Origin: Chitinophaga tropicalis
Lineage (GTDB): Bacteria > Bacteroidota > Bacteroidia > Chitinophagales > Chitinophagaceae
Direction of reading: 5' to 3'
DNA: 64,000 nucleotides
Assembly (NCBI RefSeq): GCF_009758205.1
Contig: NZ_WRXN01000010.1
Span: 1 to 64,000 of the forward strand
Within the stretch, counting starts at the first letter, position 1; each line of letters starts with the position of its first letter. A program made the translations under genes and the position numbers. The notes under the pieces are model-generated. The model did not search any database. It had not been told where the DNA came from and saw nothing but the letters and a program-made list of their open reading frames with translations. Shown here piece after piece: positions 24,287-32,683 of this stretch.

Positions 24287-26361
24287 TTCTCTTCTACTAT
24301 TTCGAAGCCCCATGCGGGTAATTCTATAGTGTTATTGTTAGTGATCTTCTTTCCTGTGAGCAGGAATGTACCTGTCTGGTAAGGATATACCAGTTGTTGT
24401 TGCTGGGCAGAGTAGTTGAAATAATAATGGATCTTTTTGCCCAGGCGGTTGGTACCTGATTTCACTATCAACGGAAATTTCAGTGCCTGGTCAGGGCCCC
24501 ATAACCCGGCGTCTTTCACTGCATGTTCCAAAATCTTCTCTGTGATGGCCTGGCTGGGCAGGCAACCGATATAGGTAGCGACGCCTTTTCCGTAGGTGTT
24601 CTCTGTAACGGCAGCATATTTTCCCCATGCCGGATGGTCATAATAAGCCAGTACTTTTGCTGTTACCGGTTCCAGCAACTCCATCCATTTTTCTATATAG
24701 TTCTTATCTTTTCCTACCTGGAAAGGATCTCCTTTCAGGGATACATGTTCCGGCACGGTAAACTGGTTATAACGTACTCCGCAAGCCTCACTGATAATAC
24801 CGGGTTGTCTTACGTCCCTTACTTTTACATACTGGTCTGAGAAGCCGCTTCTGAAGGTAAATACCACATGGCCTCCTTTCTCTATGAAGCGGTTCAGGCG
24901 GCGGAGCAAACTATCCGGAGCTGCGTATAAGACCGGAACTACGATCAGTTTATAATCTTCCAGGGTTTTAGAAGAGGGATCGATAAAATCTACTCCTACA
25001 TTCATTCTATACAGTATATCATACATAGGCCGGAGTATACCGTTGTAATTCTCTCCTATCGGGAAGGAATTGAAGCCGGTCAATGCTTCATTGCTGAACA
25101 GCATTGCCACTTCATTCTTCTTTTGCAGGTTCACCAGGTGATCGCTCAGCCTGGCAAAGTCGGCACCTATCGTCTTTGCTTCTTCGTAAGGGGCATTGGG
25201 CTCGAGGTCATGGCTTAACAGTCCTTTCCAGTATGTTTCTGCCGAGTTATGAATGGAATGCCAGTGCCAGTAAGATACCATGTTGGCGCCGGAGGCCAGG
25301 TGACTGAAGGCCTGTAAACGCAGCTGGCCGGGATAAGGCACCCATTGCGGAAAGCCCTGAGCTTCTGTTTCTATGACCAGGTAATTCTTTCCTCCCTTCA
25401 TGGACCGTGTAATGTCGCCACCGAAGGATATTTCGGCGCCGGTCAGGCGGTCCTGTGAAGGATGGTAGATGTCAATACCTGCGATATCCAGGGTTTGGGC
25501 AGCAGCAAAATGATCTACTTCAGATTGTATGCCGTAAGAATGGCCGCGCCAGTCCAGGTCAAAGTTCTGGGTGATAAACTGCGCTGGCTTCTTGTACTCC
25601 CGTACAATTCCTGCCTGCCAGCTGAGGAAGTTAGTGACCAGCAAGCGTTGGAACCGGGCAAATTCAGCACTCAGGCTGGCATTGATGCTACCGTTCACTG
25701 AAGGGAAGTCATTCCAGTTATTAATGCGGTTGCTCCAGTAATCCAGGCCGAATGCACGGTTGACGCTATCCAGCGTGATAAACTTCTTTTGCATGTAAGC
25801 TACAAACTGTTGCTGTACGTTTGGTCCGCTTGTACCGTAAGATTTCGTTTCATTATCTACCTGGTAACCGATAATAGCCGGATGATCTTTTACATGCTCC
25901 AGCAGTTTGCGGATGGCTTTCTCTGCGTGTTCCAGGTAATGGGGATTGGTAATGTCCATATTCTGCCTGGCGCCATACTGGTTTTGGCCTCTTGATGTGA
26001 TAGCGAGAACATCGGGGTATTTCTTTACCAGCCAGGTAGGCACGGCATAGGTTGGTGTACCTATGATAACGTTGATGCCTGCTTTGTGCATAGCGTTGAG
26101 CACCCTGTCTATATGTGAAAAATCATATACTCCTTCCTGCGGCTCCATTGTACTCCAGGTAGATTCTGCAATGCGGACCACGTTGATACCTGCCTTTTTC
26201 ATCATGTCAACATCTTTATCCAGCCGGTCATAAGGCATGTATTCGTCGTAGTATGCAACGCCAAATAATAATCCCGGTTGCTTTTGCTGGGAAAAAGCAG
26301 AAAAGTTTGCAGCCAGAATCATTAATAGCAGGGTGAATACCTGAAGAGTTCTTATTTTCAT
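24283..26361 (-). CDS. Secreted beta-galactosidase, GH42
   Basis: The 692-aa protein has a signal peptide (LLLMILAANFSAFSQQ). The GH42 barrel begins with GVAYYDEYMPYDRLDKDVDM and continues with NVVRIAESTWSTMEP; the acid/base Glu is in IIGYQVDNETKSYG (~166-179) and the nucleophile Glu in YLVIETEAQGFPQW (~336-349). A trimerisation domain (~405-620, VVPVLYAAPDSLLRRLN, GGHVVFTFRSGFSD) and a C-terminal beta domain follow. It would release galactose from galactan- or arabinogalactan-type oligosaccharides, probably in the periplasm. It is divergent from the GH115 gene with a 76-bp shared region. Confidence 0.93.
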   Translation of the reverse strand: MKIRTLQVFTLLLMILAANFSAFSQQKQPGLLFGVAYYDEYMPYDRLDKDVDMMKKAGINVVRIAESTWSTMEPQEGVYDFSHIDRVLNAMHKAGINVIIGTPTYAVPTWLVKKYPDVLAITSRGQNQYGARQNMDITNPHYLEHAEKAIRKLLEHVKDHPAIIGYQVDNETKSYGTSGPNVQQQFVAYMQKKFITLDSVNRAFGLDYWSNRINNWNDFPSVNGSINASLSAEFARFQRLLVTNFLSWQAGIVREYKKPAQFITQNFDLDWRGHSYGIQSEVDHFAAAQTLDIAGIDIYHPSQDRLTGAEISFGGDITRSMKGGKNYLVIETEAQGFPQWVPYPGQLRLQAFSHLASGANMVSYWHWHSIHNSAETYWKGLLSHDLEPNAPYEEAKTIGADFARLSDHLVNLQKKNEVAMLFSNEALTGFNSFPIGENYNGILRPMYDILYRMNVGVDFIDPSSKTLEDYKLIVVPVLYAAPDSLLRRLNRFIEKGGHVVFTFRSGFSDQYVKVRDVRQPGIISEACGVRYNQFTVPEHVSLKGDPFQVGKDKNYIEKWMELLEPVTAKVLAYYDHPAWGKYAAVTENTYGKGVATYIGCLPSQAITEKILEHAVKDAGLWGPDQALKFPLIVKSGTNRLGKKIHYYFNYSAQQQQLVYPYQTGTFLLTGKKITNNNTIELPAWGFEIVEEN

Positions 26362-26437
26362 AATGTGGAAAATGATTTAACGAGAGTAAATATATTCATA
26401 TTTCGTGTCATTCTAACACTTTAATTAAAATCCACGG

Positions 26438-28918
26438 ATGAAGAATTCCAGCTTTATTGTAATGTTAATGGCCTGCACATTGTTTTGTGTGCAGCCATCA
26501 AAAGCACAGAAAATTACTGAAAATGCCGTGGCCGGCAGCTTTCCGCTTTTTGCGAACGGTAAGGCGGCCACCCTGGTCTATGATACTGCCGATGCTGCAG
26601 TTGTTGGTATTGCCGCAAAGGCCTTCGGAGAAGACGTACGTCTTATTTCCGGAATTACTCCGGGCATTGTGCATAAAGTGCAGGCAGGTGTTATACCTGT
26701 GATTATCGGGACGTTGGGGCAGTCTGGTTTAATAGATATGCTGGCAAAAAGGGGGGCGATCCCCGTGGCGGCTGTAAAGGGAAAATGGGAGACATTCTGC
26801 CTGACAGTAGTGAAAAAGCCATTTGCCGATGTGGATATGGCACTCGTCATTTTTGGCAGCGATCCGAGGGGTACTGCCTATGGTGTATTTGAGTTGTCGA
26901 GGAAAGCAGGGGTTTCTCCGTGGGTATGGTGGGCCGATGTAAAGCCCAGGCAGCGCAGTGCCCTGTATGTAAGTACGGGAGCGCATGTAACCGGTCCGCC
27001 GTCAGTTCAGTACAGGGGTATTTTCATTAACGATGAAGACTGGGGATTGCAGCCCTGGGCGGCCAGACATATGGATACGGATATTAAGGATATTGGTCCG
27101 AATACCTATCAGAAAGTATTTGAGCTGATGTTGCGGTTGAAAGCCAATTATCTGTGGCCTGCCATGCACCCCTGTACCAAAGCCTTCTGGTATTACCCGG
27201 GCAATCCTGAAATGGCCGGGAAATACCGGATAGTGCTGGGAGGTAGTCATTGCGAGCCGTTGCTGCGCAATAATGTCTTTGAGTGGGACCATAACTTTGA
27301 GCATGAATATGGCCAGCAGCCCGGTAAATGGCAATATGATATTAACCAGGAACAGATTGATCGTTACTGGCGTGACCGGGTGGCTGCCTCTAAGAATAAT
27401 GACGCTGTGTATACAGTAGGTATGCGCGGAATACATGACGGCGGTATGCCGGGACCTGCATCCCCCGAAAAGAAAAAAGCATTGCTGGAGACGGTGATTG
27501 CCAATCAACGTGAGATACTGAGCAAAGGACTGGATAAAACTGCAGCAGACATACCCCAGATCTTTTGTCCGTATAAGGAAGTGCTGGAACTATACAAGCT
27601 GGGAATGAAGCTCCCGGAAGATATTACACTGGCCTGGGCGGATGATAATTACGGTTATATCCGGCAGCTGTCTGATCCTGAAGAACAGAAGCGCAGCGGC
27701 GGGAGTGGCATATATTATCATCTCTCCTACTGGGGCGCTCCGGAGGACTACCTTTGGCTTTCCACTATCTCTCCCTCACTTATCAGTTATGAGCTGACAA
27801 AGGCATACCTGTTGCAGGCCCGGAAGCTGTGGGTCTTTAATGTAGGCGACATCAAGCCGGCAGAAGCAGAGTTACAGTTTGCCATGGACCTGGCATGGGA
27901 CGTGGAGGCATGGCGGCCGGAGAAGGCGCAGCTCTATATGGAACAATGGGCAGCAGCTACTTTCGGGGAAGAATATGGTAAGCAGATCGGGCATATTAAA
28001 AAGGAATATTACCGCCTGGCAGCAACAGGAAAACCGGAACATCTAAACCGTATCACGTTCACCAATGCTGAAGCAGCCCAACGGCTGGCTGACTATCAGC
28101 AGCTGGTTAAAGCAACCAGGCAAACAGGTCAGGCCATTCCTCAATATTTACAGGATGCTTATTTTGAATTGGTAGCCTATCCTGTAGAAGCAGCCTGTAA
28201 TATGAATGAGAAAATACTCTATGCCCGGCAAAGCCTGGCGCTTGCTGCTGCAGGGAACCCCAGAGCGCTGACAATAGCAGACAGTGCAAAAGCAGCTTTT
28301 GCCAATATAGAAAAACTGACTGTCCAATATAACAAGATGATTGCCGGAGGGAAATGGGATGGGATCATGGATTGGCATCCACGGAAAAGGCCTGTTTTCC
28401 AGATGCCGGAAACGGCAACTCCTGAAATGCTGAGAGACAGTGTACATATTTCTGCAGGAGATACACTAACTGCCCCGGTGGTGATACCTGCTGCCGACTA
28501 TATCAGCAAGCATGATAAAGAAGCGCCTCTGCGGGTGATTGAGGGATTGGGGCCCGGTAAAGCAGGGCTGGCGCAATGGCCTATGCAGCTTACATCTTAC
28601 AGCGACACGGAAGCAGCGCCATATGTGGATTACAAAGCGCCTGTTCATACCGGAGAGAATAAAATAACTGTGAAATGCCTGTCTGATTTTCCGCTGTATA
28701 CCGGTATGAAATTGCGCTATGCTATTGCTGTAAACGGACAAGCTCCGGTTATTAAGAACATAGCCAGCCTGGCGGAAACGAAATCATGGGCATCCAACAT
28801 CCTGAAAGGATATGCTGCGGGGGAAACAACTTTCAACAGTGATAAAGAAGGTATGGTCAGCATCCGTATTTATCTGCTGGACCCCGGAGTGGTGATCAAT
28901 TCTATAGAGTTGAACTGA
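26438..28918 (+). CDS. Secreted alpha-glucuronidase, GH115
   Basis: The 826-aa protein has a signal peptide (SFIVMLMACTLFCVQPSKAQ). It carries the GH115 core: YRGIFINDEDWGLQPWAARH, LKANYLWPAMHPCTKAFWYY, VLGGSHCEPLLRNN, YTVGMRGIHDGGMPG and LSYWGAPEDYLWLSTISPSL, followed by a helical region and a C-terminal beta domain. GH115 enzymes remove (4-O-methyl-)glucuronic acid side chains from xylan or arabinogalactan. The divergent GH42 suggests an arabinogalactan or hemicellulose target, which is inference. There is no SusC/D pair in this locus. Confidence 0.92.
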   Translation: MKNSSFIVMLMACTLFCVQPSKAQKITENAVAGSFPLFANGKAATLVYDTADAAVVGIAAKAFGEDVRLISGITPGIVHKVQAGVIPVIIGTLGQSGLIDMLAKRGAIPVAAVKGKWETFCLTVVKKPFADVDMALVIFGSDPRGTAYGVFELSRKAGVSPWVWWADVKPRQRSALYVSTGAHVTGPPSVQYRGIFINDEDWGLQPWAARHMDTDIKDIGPNTYQKVFELMLRLKANYLWPAMHPCTKAFWYYPGNPEMAGKYRIVLGGSHCEPLLRNNVFEWDHNFEHEYGQQPGKWQYDINQEQIDRYWRDRVAASKNNDAVYTVGMRGIHDGGMPGPASPEKKKALLETVIANQREILSKGLDKTAADIPQIFCPYKEVLELYKLGMKLPEDITLAWADDNYGYIRQLSDPEEQKRSGGSGIYYHLSYWGAPEDYLWLSTISPSLISYELTKAYLLQARKLWVFNVGDIKPAEAELQFAMDLAWDVEAWRPEKAQLYMEQWAAATFGEEYGKQIGHIKKEYYRLAATGKPEHLNRITFTNAEAAQRLADYQQLVKATRQTGQAIPQYLQDAYFELVAYPVEAACNMNEKILYARQSLALAAAGNPRALTIADSAKAAFANIEKLTVQYNKMIAGGKWDGIMDWHPRKRPVFQMPETATPEMLRDSVHISAGDTLTAPVVIPAADYISKHDKEAPLRVIEGLGPGKAGLAQWPMQLTSYSDTEAAPYVDYKAPVHTGENKITVKCLSDFPLYTGMKLRYAIAVNGQAPVIKNIASLAETKSWASNILKGYAAGETTFNSDKEGMVSIRIYLLDPGVVINSIELN

Positions 28919-29013
28919 GGTATCTTGAAAAGTTCTTTCATAATACCTGCGAATGACGCAATTTCCCCCGTAAATTGGCCTGTTCACCGCCTCTATAAGT
29001 TATGGTTTTAGTA

Positions 29014-29021
29014 TAAGTTTG
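29014..29021 (+). promoter_or_regulatory. Candidate -7 element (TAAGTTTG)
   Basis: TAAGTTTG fits the Bacteroidota -7 consensus TAnnTTTG exactly, 35 bp upstream of the MFS start at 29056. No clear -33 element was found at the right distance. Confidence 0.3.
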
Positions 29022-29055
29022 CGCAATTGAACAACCGTCATTTTAATTCAAATTT

Positions 29056-30330
29056 ATGCAAACATCCAGGAAAGCCGCTATTGGCTTTATTTTCATCACC
29101 TTACTGATCGATGTCATGGGATGGGGACTGATCATCCCTGTTATGGCTGATCTGATAGCCCAGTTAAAGCACATACCGATCAACCAGGCCAGTACTTATG
29201 GCGGCTTCCTGATATCCGCCTTTGCTGTTACGCAGTTCGCGTTTGCGCCTGTGATCGGGAACCTGAGCGATAAATACGGACGCCGGCCTATCTTATTGAT
29301 CTCCCTGTTAGGTTTTGGTATAGACTACATCATCCTGGCGCTAGCGCCAACCTATGGATGGCTGTTTTTAGGGCGGATCATTGCCGGTATTACAGGCGCC
29401 AGCTTCACGACTGCCACTGCTTATATTGCTGATGTTAGCCCGGATGAAACTACCAGGGCGAAGAACTTCGGTATGATAGGCGCAGCCTTTGGTTTAGGTT
29501 TTGTGCTGGGCCCTGCCCTCGGTGCGTTACTTGCCACCTGGGGTATAAGAGCTCCGTTTTATGCAGCTGCAGCACTCTGTTTGCTGAACTGCCTGTATGG
29601 CTATTTCTTATTACCTGAATCACTGAGTAAGGAGAACCGTCGCCCGTTTGACTGGGCACGCGCCAATCCTTTCGGGTCACTGAAGTTCCTGACCAGGCAT
29701 CCGGAGATAGGCGGACTGGCTATCAGTTTCTTCCTTATTTACCTGGGAGCCCAGGCGGTGCAGGGCAACTGGAACTTCTTTACTATTTACCGGTTTAACT
29801 GGAGTGATAAAATGGTAGGTATTTCCCTGGCTGTAGTGGGAGTGCTGGTAGGCGCTGTACAGGCAGGATTAACAAGAACAATAAATCCGAAAATAGGGAA
29901 TGAAAAAAGCATCTACCTGGGGCTGTCCCTATATACATTAGGGCTGATCCTCTTTGCCTTTGCCACAGAGGGATGGATGATGTTTGCCTTCCTTATTCCT
30001 TACTGCCTGGGGGGCATCTGCGGCCCTTCCCTGCAATCTGTTATTTCCGGCCATGTGCCGGCCAATCAGCAGGGTGAACTGCAAGGGGCGCTTACAAGCC
30101 TGATGAGCCTGACTACGGTTATAGGTCCGCTGATCATGAATAATAGTTTTGCTTACTTTACTACAGACAAAGCTCCGTTCCATTTTCCGGGAATACATTT
30201 CCTGATAGGCGCTGTCTGTATGCTGCTCAGTATTATCATTACCAAGAAAGTACTAAGCAGGGAAAAGAAAGAACAGCCGGAACTGTTTAAAGCAGTTGAA
30301 GGTAAATTCTCTGAACCACCTGTTCATTAA
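29056..30330 (+). CDS. MFS transporter, TCR/Tet family
   Basis: This 424-aa protein has twelve predicted membrane segments. Features of the tetracycline-efflux-like group are the first-helix DVMGWGLIIPVMADLI, motif A GNLSDKYGRRPILLISLLG in loop 2-3, GRIIAGITGASFTTATAYIA in helix 4 and GAAFGLGFVLGPALGALLA (motif C) in helix 5. It probably exports a drug or metabolite by proton antiport; the name does not prove tetracycline resistance. It is monocistronic, with a hairpin terminator directly after the stop. Confidence 0.85.
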   Translation: MQTSRKAAIGFIFITLLIDVMGWGLIIPVMADLIAQLKHIPINQASTYGGFLISAFAVTQFAFAPVIGNLSDKYGRRPILLISLLGFGIDYIILALAPTYGWLFLGRIIAGITGASFTTATAYIADVSPDETTRAKNFGMIGAAFGLGFVLGPALGALLATWGIRAPFYAAAALCLLNCLYGYFLLPESLSKENRRPFDWARANPFGSLKFLTRHPEIGGLAISFFLIYLGAQAVQGNWNFFTIYRFNWSDKMVGISLAVVGVLVGAVQAGLTRTINPKIGNEKSIYLGLSLYTLGLILFAFATEGWMMFAFLIPYCLGGICGPSLQSVISGHVPANQQGELQGALTSLMSLTTVIGPLIMNNSFAYFTTDKAPFHFPGIHFLIGAVCMLLSIIITKKVLSREKKEQPELFKAVEGKFSEPPVH

Positions 30331-30333
30331 GAT

Positions 30334-30365
30334 AAAAAGGGTCGTCGTTGACGGCTCTTTTTTTT
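30334..30365 (+). terminator. Rho-independent terminator
   Basis: AAAAGGGTCGTC pairs with GACGGCTCTTT (two G-T wobbles) around a GTT loop, followed by eight or more T. It ends the MFS gene. Confidence 0.75.
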
Positions 30366-30518
30366 ATAAATACAGTTTGTAGAAACTGATACACCCTACC
30401 CCAACACATACACCCGTTTAACTGATTATCTGCCAGGCTCCCGCCACTCATCCATAGAATACTGGTACGATCTTTATGACCTGTCCCAGTATGTAATTTC
30501 ACCTTTAAACCATGATCT

Positions 30519-30854
30519 ATGGCAAATTATCATCATTATCAACAATGTATCGACGCTTGTCTGAAATGCGCTTCATTATGTAACCATTGCGCATCTTCCT
30601 GCTTACAGGAAAAAGATGTAAAAATGATGGCGCGTTGCATACAGCTTGACATGGAATGTGCAGCTATCTGTTATAATGCTGCTCAGCTGATGAGTCTTGG
30701 CAGTAGCCGGGCAGAAGAATATTGCAGGTTGTGCGCCGATATCTGCAATGAATGTGCGGAAGAATGCAGTCGTCACAATAATGAACATTGCCAGGAGTGT
30801 GCAGAAGCATGTCACAGATGTGCAGAGCTTTGTACAGAAATGGAAGCTGCTTAA
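30519..30854 (+). CDS. Four-helix-bundle copper-binding protein (DUF326/Csp-like)
   Basis: The 111-aa protein carries 18 cysteines in repeated CxxxC and CxxC patterns spread over four helices: CIDACLKCASLCNHCASSC, CIQLDMECAAIC, CRLCADICNECAEEC and CQECAEACHRCAELC. This is the hallmark of Csp/DUF326 copper-storage proteins, which bind many Cu(I) ions inside the bundle. There is no signal peptide, so it is probably the cytosolic type. Its terminator is shared with the convergent lipoprotein gene. Confidence 0.88.
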   Translation: MANYHHYQQCIDACLKCASLCNHCASSCLQEKDVKMMARCIQLDMECAAICYNAAQLMSLGSSRAEEYCRLCADICNECAEECSRHNNEHCQECAEACHRCAELCTEMEAA

Positions 30855-30861
30855 ATGTAAG

Positions 30862-30893
30862 AGAGGTTGTATCTGCCTGGCAATACAACCTCT
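30862..30893. terminator. Bidirectional terminator
   Basis: AGAGGTTGTAT pairs perfectly with ATACAACCTCT, with TTTACTT after it on the plus strand and an A-rich start for the reverse direction. It lies between the copper-binding protein and the convergent lipoprotein gene. Confidence 0.7.
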
Positions 30894-30898
30894 TTTAC

Positions 30899-31633
30899 TT
30901 AACGGGTAATACGTAAGAGTGAATATATCTTTTTTCCCTGTGGCTCGTAAACAGACAGGCTGTCCTGAGCAAAGCGATATTTGTAACGATGTTCTGTTTT
31001 ACCTTTCAGTACCAGGAGATCTGCGGTACTGTCTTCTTCTGTGGTATAATCGATAACGGGTATATATTGTTTGAAGCTATCCAGCCCTGATACGCGACCA
31101 TCTTTTCCGAAAGTTACCTGTCCACCGCCTGCTAACCGATAAGTACCACTAAATAATATATCCTGTAAAATACCCAGGCCCGGTATTTCTGTATCGGCCT
31201 GGCTGATCTTTATAAAATATTCGTCAAAAAGCTTCATTCTGCCGGGGGAAAGGATCTGTATTTCGCTATTCACACTTTTAAGATCGGCAGTGTAAAGTCT
31301 GTATTTCTCTCCTTCTTTCACGACTACGGCATCCCCTCCTCCTTCATGGAAGCTGCTTATCAGCTTTGTTATCTGCAGGGTTCTTCCCGGAATAACAATA
31401 CAGCTTCTCATGATATAGTCTTCCTTAAATGATTCCCGCGGAGATTGCAGCGTTTTAACGCTTTCGGCATATCTTTCATTTACCCAGATACCTGAAAAGT
31501 AAACGGCAGTATCAAGAGGGTTCAATAATACGGTCTTAGATTTAGTGTTAACTGGTTTTTTACTCTCAGAAACAACGGGGGTACAGGAAAGAAACCCCAA
31601 AATGACATGGAATGACAGCAATAGGTATTTCAT
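30899..31633 (-). CDS. Hypothetical lipoprotein
   Basis: From ATG 31633 (MKYLLLSFHVILGFLSC) the 244-aa protein has a lipoprotein signal with Cys ~17. The mature part is beta-rich and lacks a recognised domain. It contains SGIWVNERYAESVKTLQSPR and repeated strand-turn units ending in HRYKYRFAQDSLSVYEPQG, which resemble lipocalin-like proteins of Bacteroidota that carry a W-x-N/G-x-W start. A lipid- or ligand-binding envelope role is possible but not shown. The longer frame from 31735 is rejected because its extra N-terminus would hide the signal peptide. Confidence 0.7.
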   Translation of the reverse strand: MKYLLLSFHVILGFLSCTPVVSESKKPVNTKSKTVLLNPLDTAVYFSGIWVNERYAESVKTLQSPRESFKEDYIMRSCIVIPGRTLQITKLISSFHEGGGDAVVVKEGEKYRLYTADLKSVNSEIQILSPGRMKLFDEYFIKISQADTEIPGLGILQDILFSGTYRLAGGGQVTFGKDGRVSGLDSFKQYIPVIDYTTEEDSTADLLVLKGKTEHRYKYRFAQDSLSVYEPQGKKIYSLLRITR

Positions 31634-31730
31634 AGTATTACAAAAATACGTAAAGTATAAAATATTATTGTCAATTTTATTACTGATAGGGTGTAAGTTT
31701 ATTTTTTTAATGTATTGTGTGAGGGGATTG

Positions 31731-31828
31731 CTCAAAAAAATGGTTTCGCCTTCGGCAAAACCGTTTTTTTGAGAGGGGGTATTTTGGCCTGCGGCCGGCT
31801 GAAAAGTTAGATTTTTTTGCGCTGCGCG
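31731..31828. repeat. Dispersed triloop hairpin repeat, copy C (complete composite)
   Basis: Three hairpins lie in a row: CTCAAAAAAATGGTTTCGCC/GGCAAAACCGTTTTTTTGAG with a TTC loop (31731-31773), GGCC-TGC-GGCC (31786-31796) and GCGC-TGC-GCG (31819-31828) after a T-run. This is the fullest copy in the window. It lies downstream of the P-loop gene and upstream of the lipoprotein gene, both on the minus strand. Confidence 0.8.
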
Positions 31829-31862
31829 TGGCTGAGTTTTTTTACTGATGAGAATTGGCCTG

Positions 31863-32390
31863 TTACAATAATTTTACCAGCACCTTTTCTGCTCTTTCGG
31901 GTACACTTAGATCTCCTCTTAACTCCAATACGGGACAACTGAGTTTACTTAACCATTCTTCATGTGCGGCTAATGTTCTGCCTTTAGTTGTATTATCATC
32001 ATAGCCTGCTGCCCAATTGACAAATTCATTATATAACCGGTTTCTTTCAGGGTCTTTATAAATAATGTCTCCATATCTTTCCAGCTCCCTGTTCCTCAAC
32101 CGTTGCATCCGGATATGATCAGGCAGCCAGAGGAATACTACCAGGTCAAATTCAACATCCAGTTCCCATTTGAGAATAGAGCCGCCCAGCAGCCAGCTTT
32201 TGTGCTGCCGGAATTGTTCATAGAGCATTTTATTTCTTTGTTCCGGATTACGCCTGATGGTAAAAGGAGGATCAGATCTTTCCCAGAAATATTCATCTGT
32301 ATCAAAGTAAGGGATATTGAGCCGGGAAGAGAGATAATGCCCCAGGGTTGTAACACCGGAACAGGAAGCTCCCATAATATGGACCTTCAT
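31863..32390 (-). CDS. Adenylate-kinase-like P-loop NTPase with variant Walker A
   Basis: The 175-aa protein begins MKVHIMGASCSGVTTLGHYL. The P-loop GASCSGVTT has Val where the conserved Lys of GxxxxGK[ST] should be. Downstream, DTDEYFWERSDPPFTIRRNP and a LID-like RMQRLRNRELERYGD segment match the small AAA/adenylate-kinase-like family in which several members have a lysine-free P-loop (GSGTTTL type). It may bind nucleotides or have lost catalysis; no substrate is known. It is monocistronic on the minus strand. Confidence 0.7.
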   Translation of the reverse strand: MKVHIMGASCSGVTTLGHYLSSRLNIPYFDTDEYFWERSDPPFTIRRNPEQRNKMLYEQFRQHKSWLLGGSILKWELDVEFDLVVFLWLPDHIRMQRLRNRELERYGDIIYKDPERNRLYNEFVNWAAGYDDNTTKGRTLAAHEEWLSKLSCPVLELRGDLSVPERAEKVLVKLL

Positions 32391-32430
32391 AACAAGAAAC
32401 TTATTAAATTACAATAATAAAACCCGTTTT

Positions 32431-32676
32431 ATGTCAACCACCAAAGAATCCTTTTCCATTAGCGGAGAAAAGCTTGTAGAGAAAGTAAAAGAACTGATCA
32501 AAGAGGGAAATATCCGGAGAATAAGTATTCATGATAAGTCTGGTAAGGAGCTAATGAATTTCCCGTTAACAATTGGCGTAGTAGGCGCCCTGTTTGCCCC
32601 GGTGCTGGCTGCTATAGGAGCCGCCGCTGCGTTGATCGGGGAATGCACTATTACGGTTGAAAGAGAACAGGAATAG
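32431..32676 (+). CDS. DUF4342 small protein
   Basis: The 81-aa protein follows the DUF4342 pattern closely: SGEKLVEKVKELIKEGNIRR, then ISIHDKSGKELMNFPLTIGV and a small hydrophobic stretch (GALFAPVLAAIGAAAALIG) ending CTITVERE. The hydrophobic stretch suggests membrane association. The function is unknown. It ends 7 bp before the stop of the convergent GluQRS-like gene. Confidence 0.85.
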   Translation: MSTTKESFSISGEKLVEKVKELIKEGNIRRISIHDKSGKELMNFPLTIGVVGALFAPVLAAIGAAAALIGECTITVEREQE

Positions 32677-32683
32677 CAGTTCA

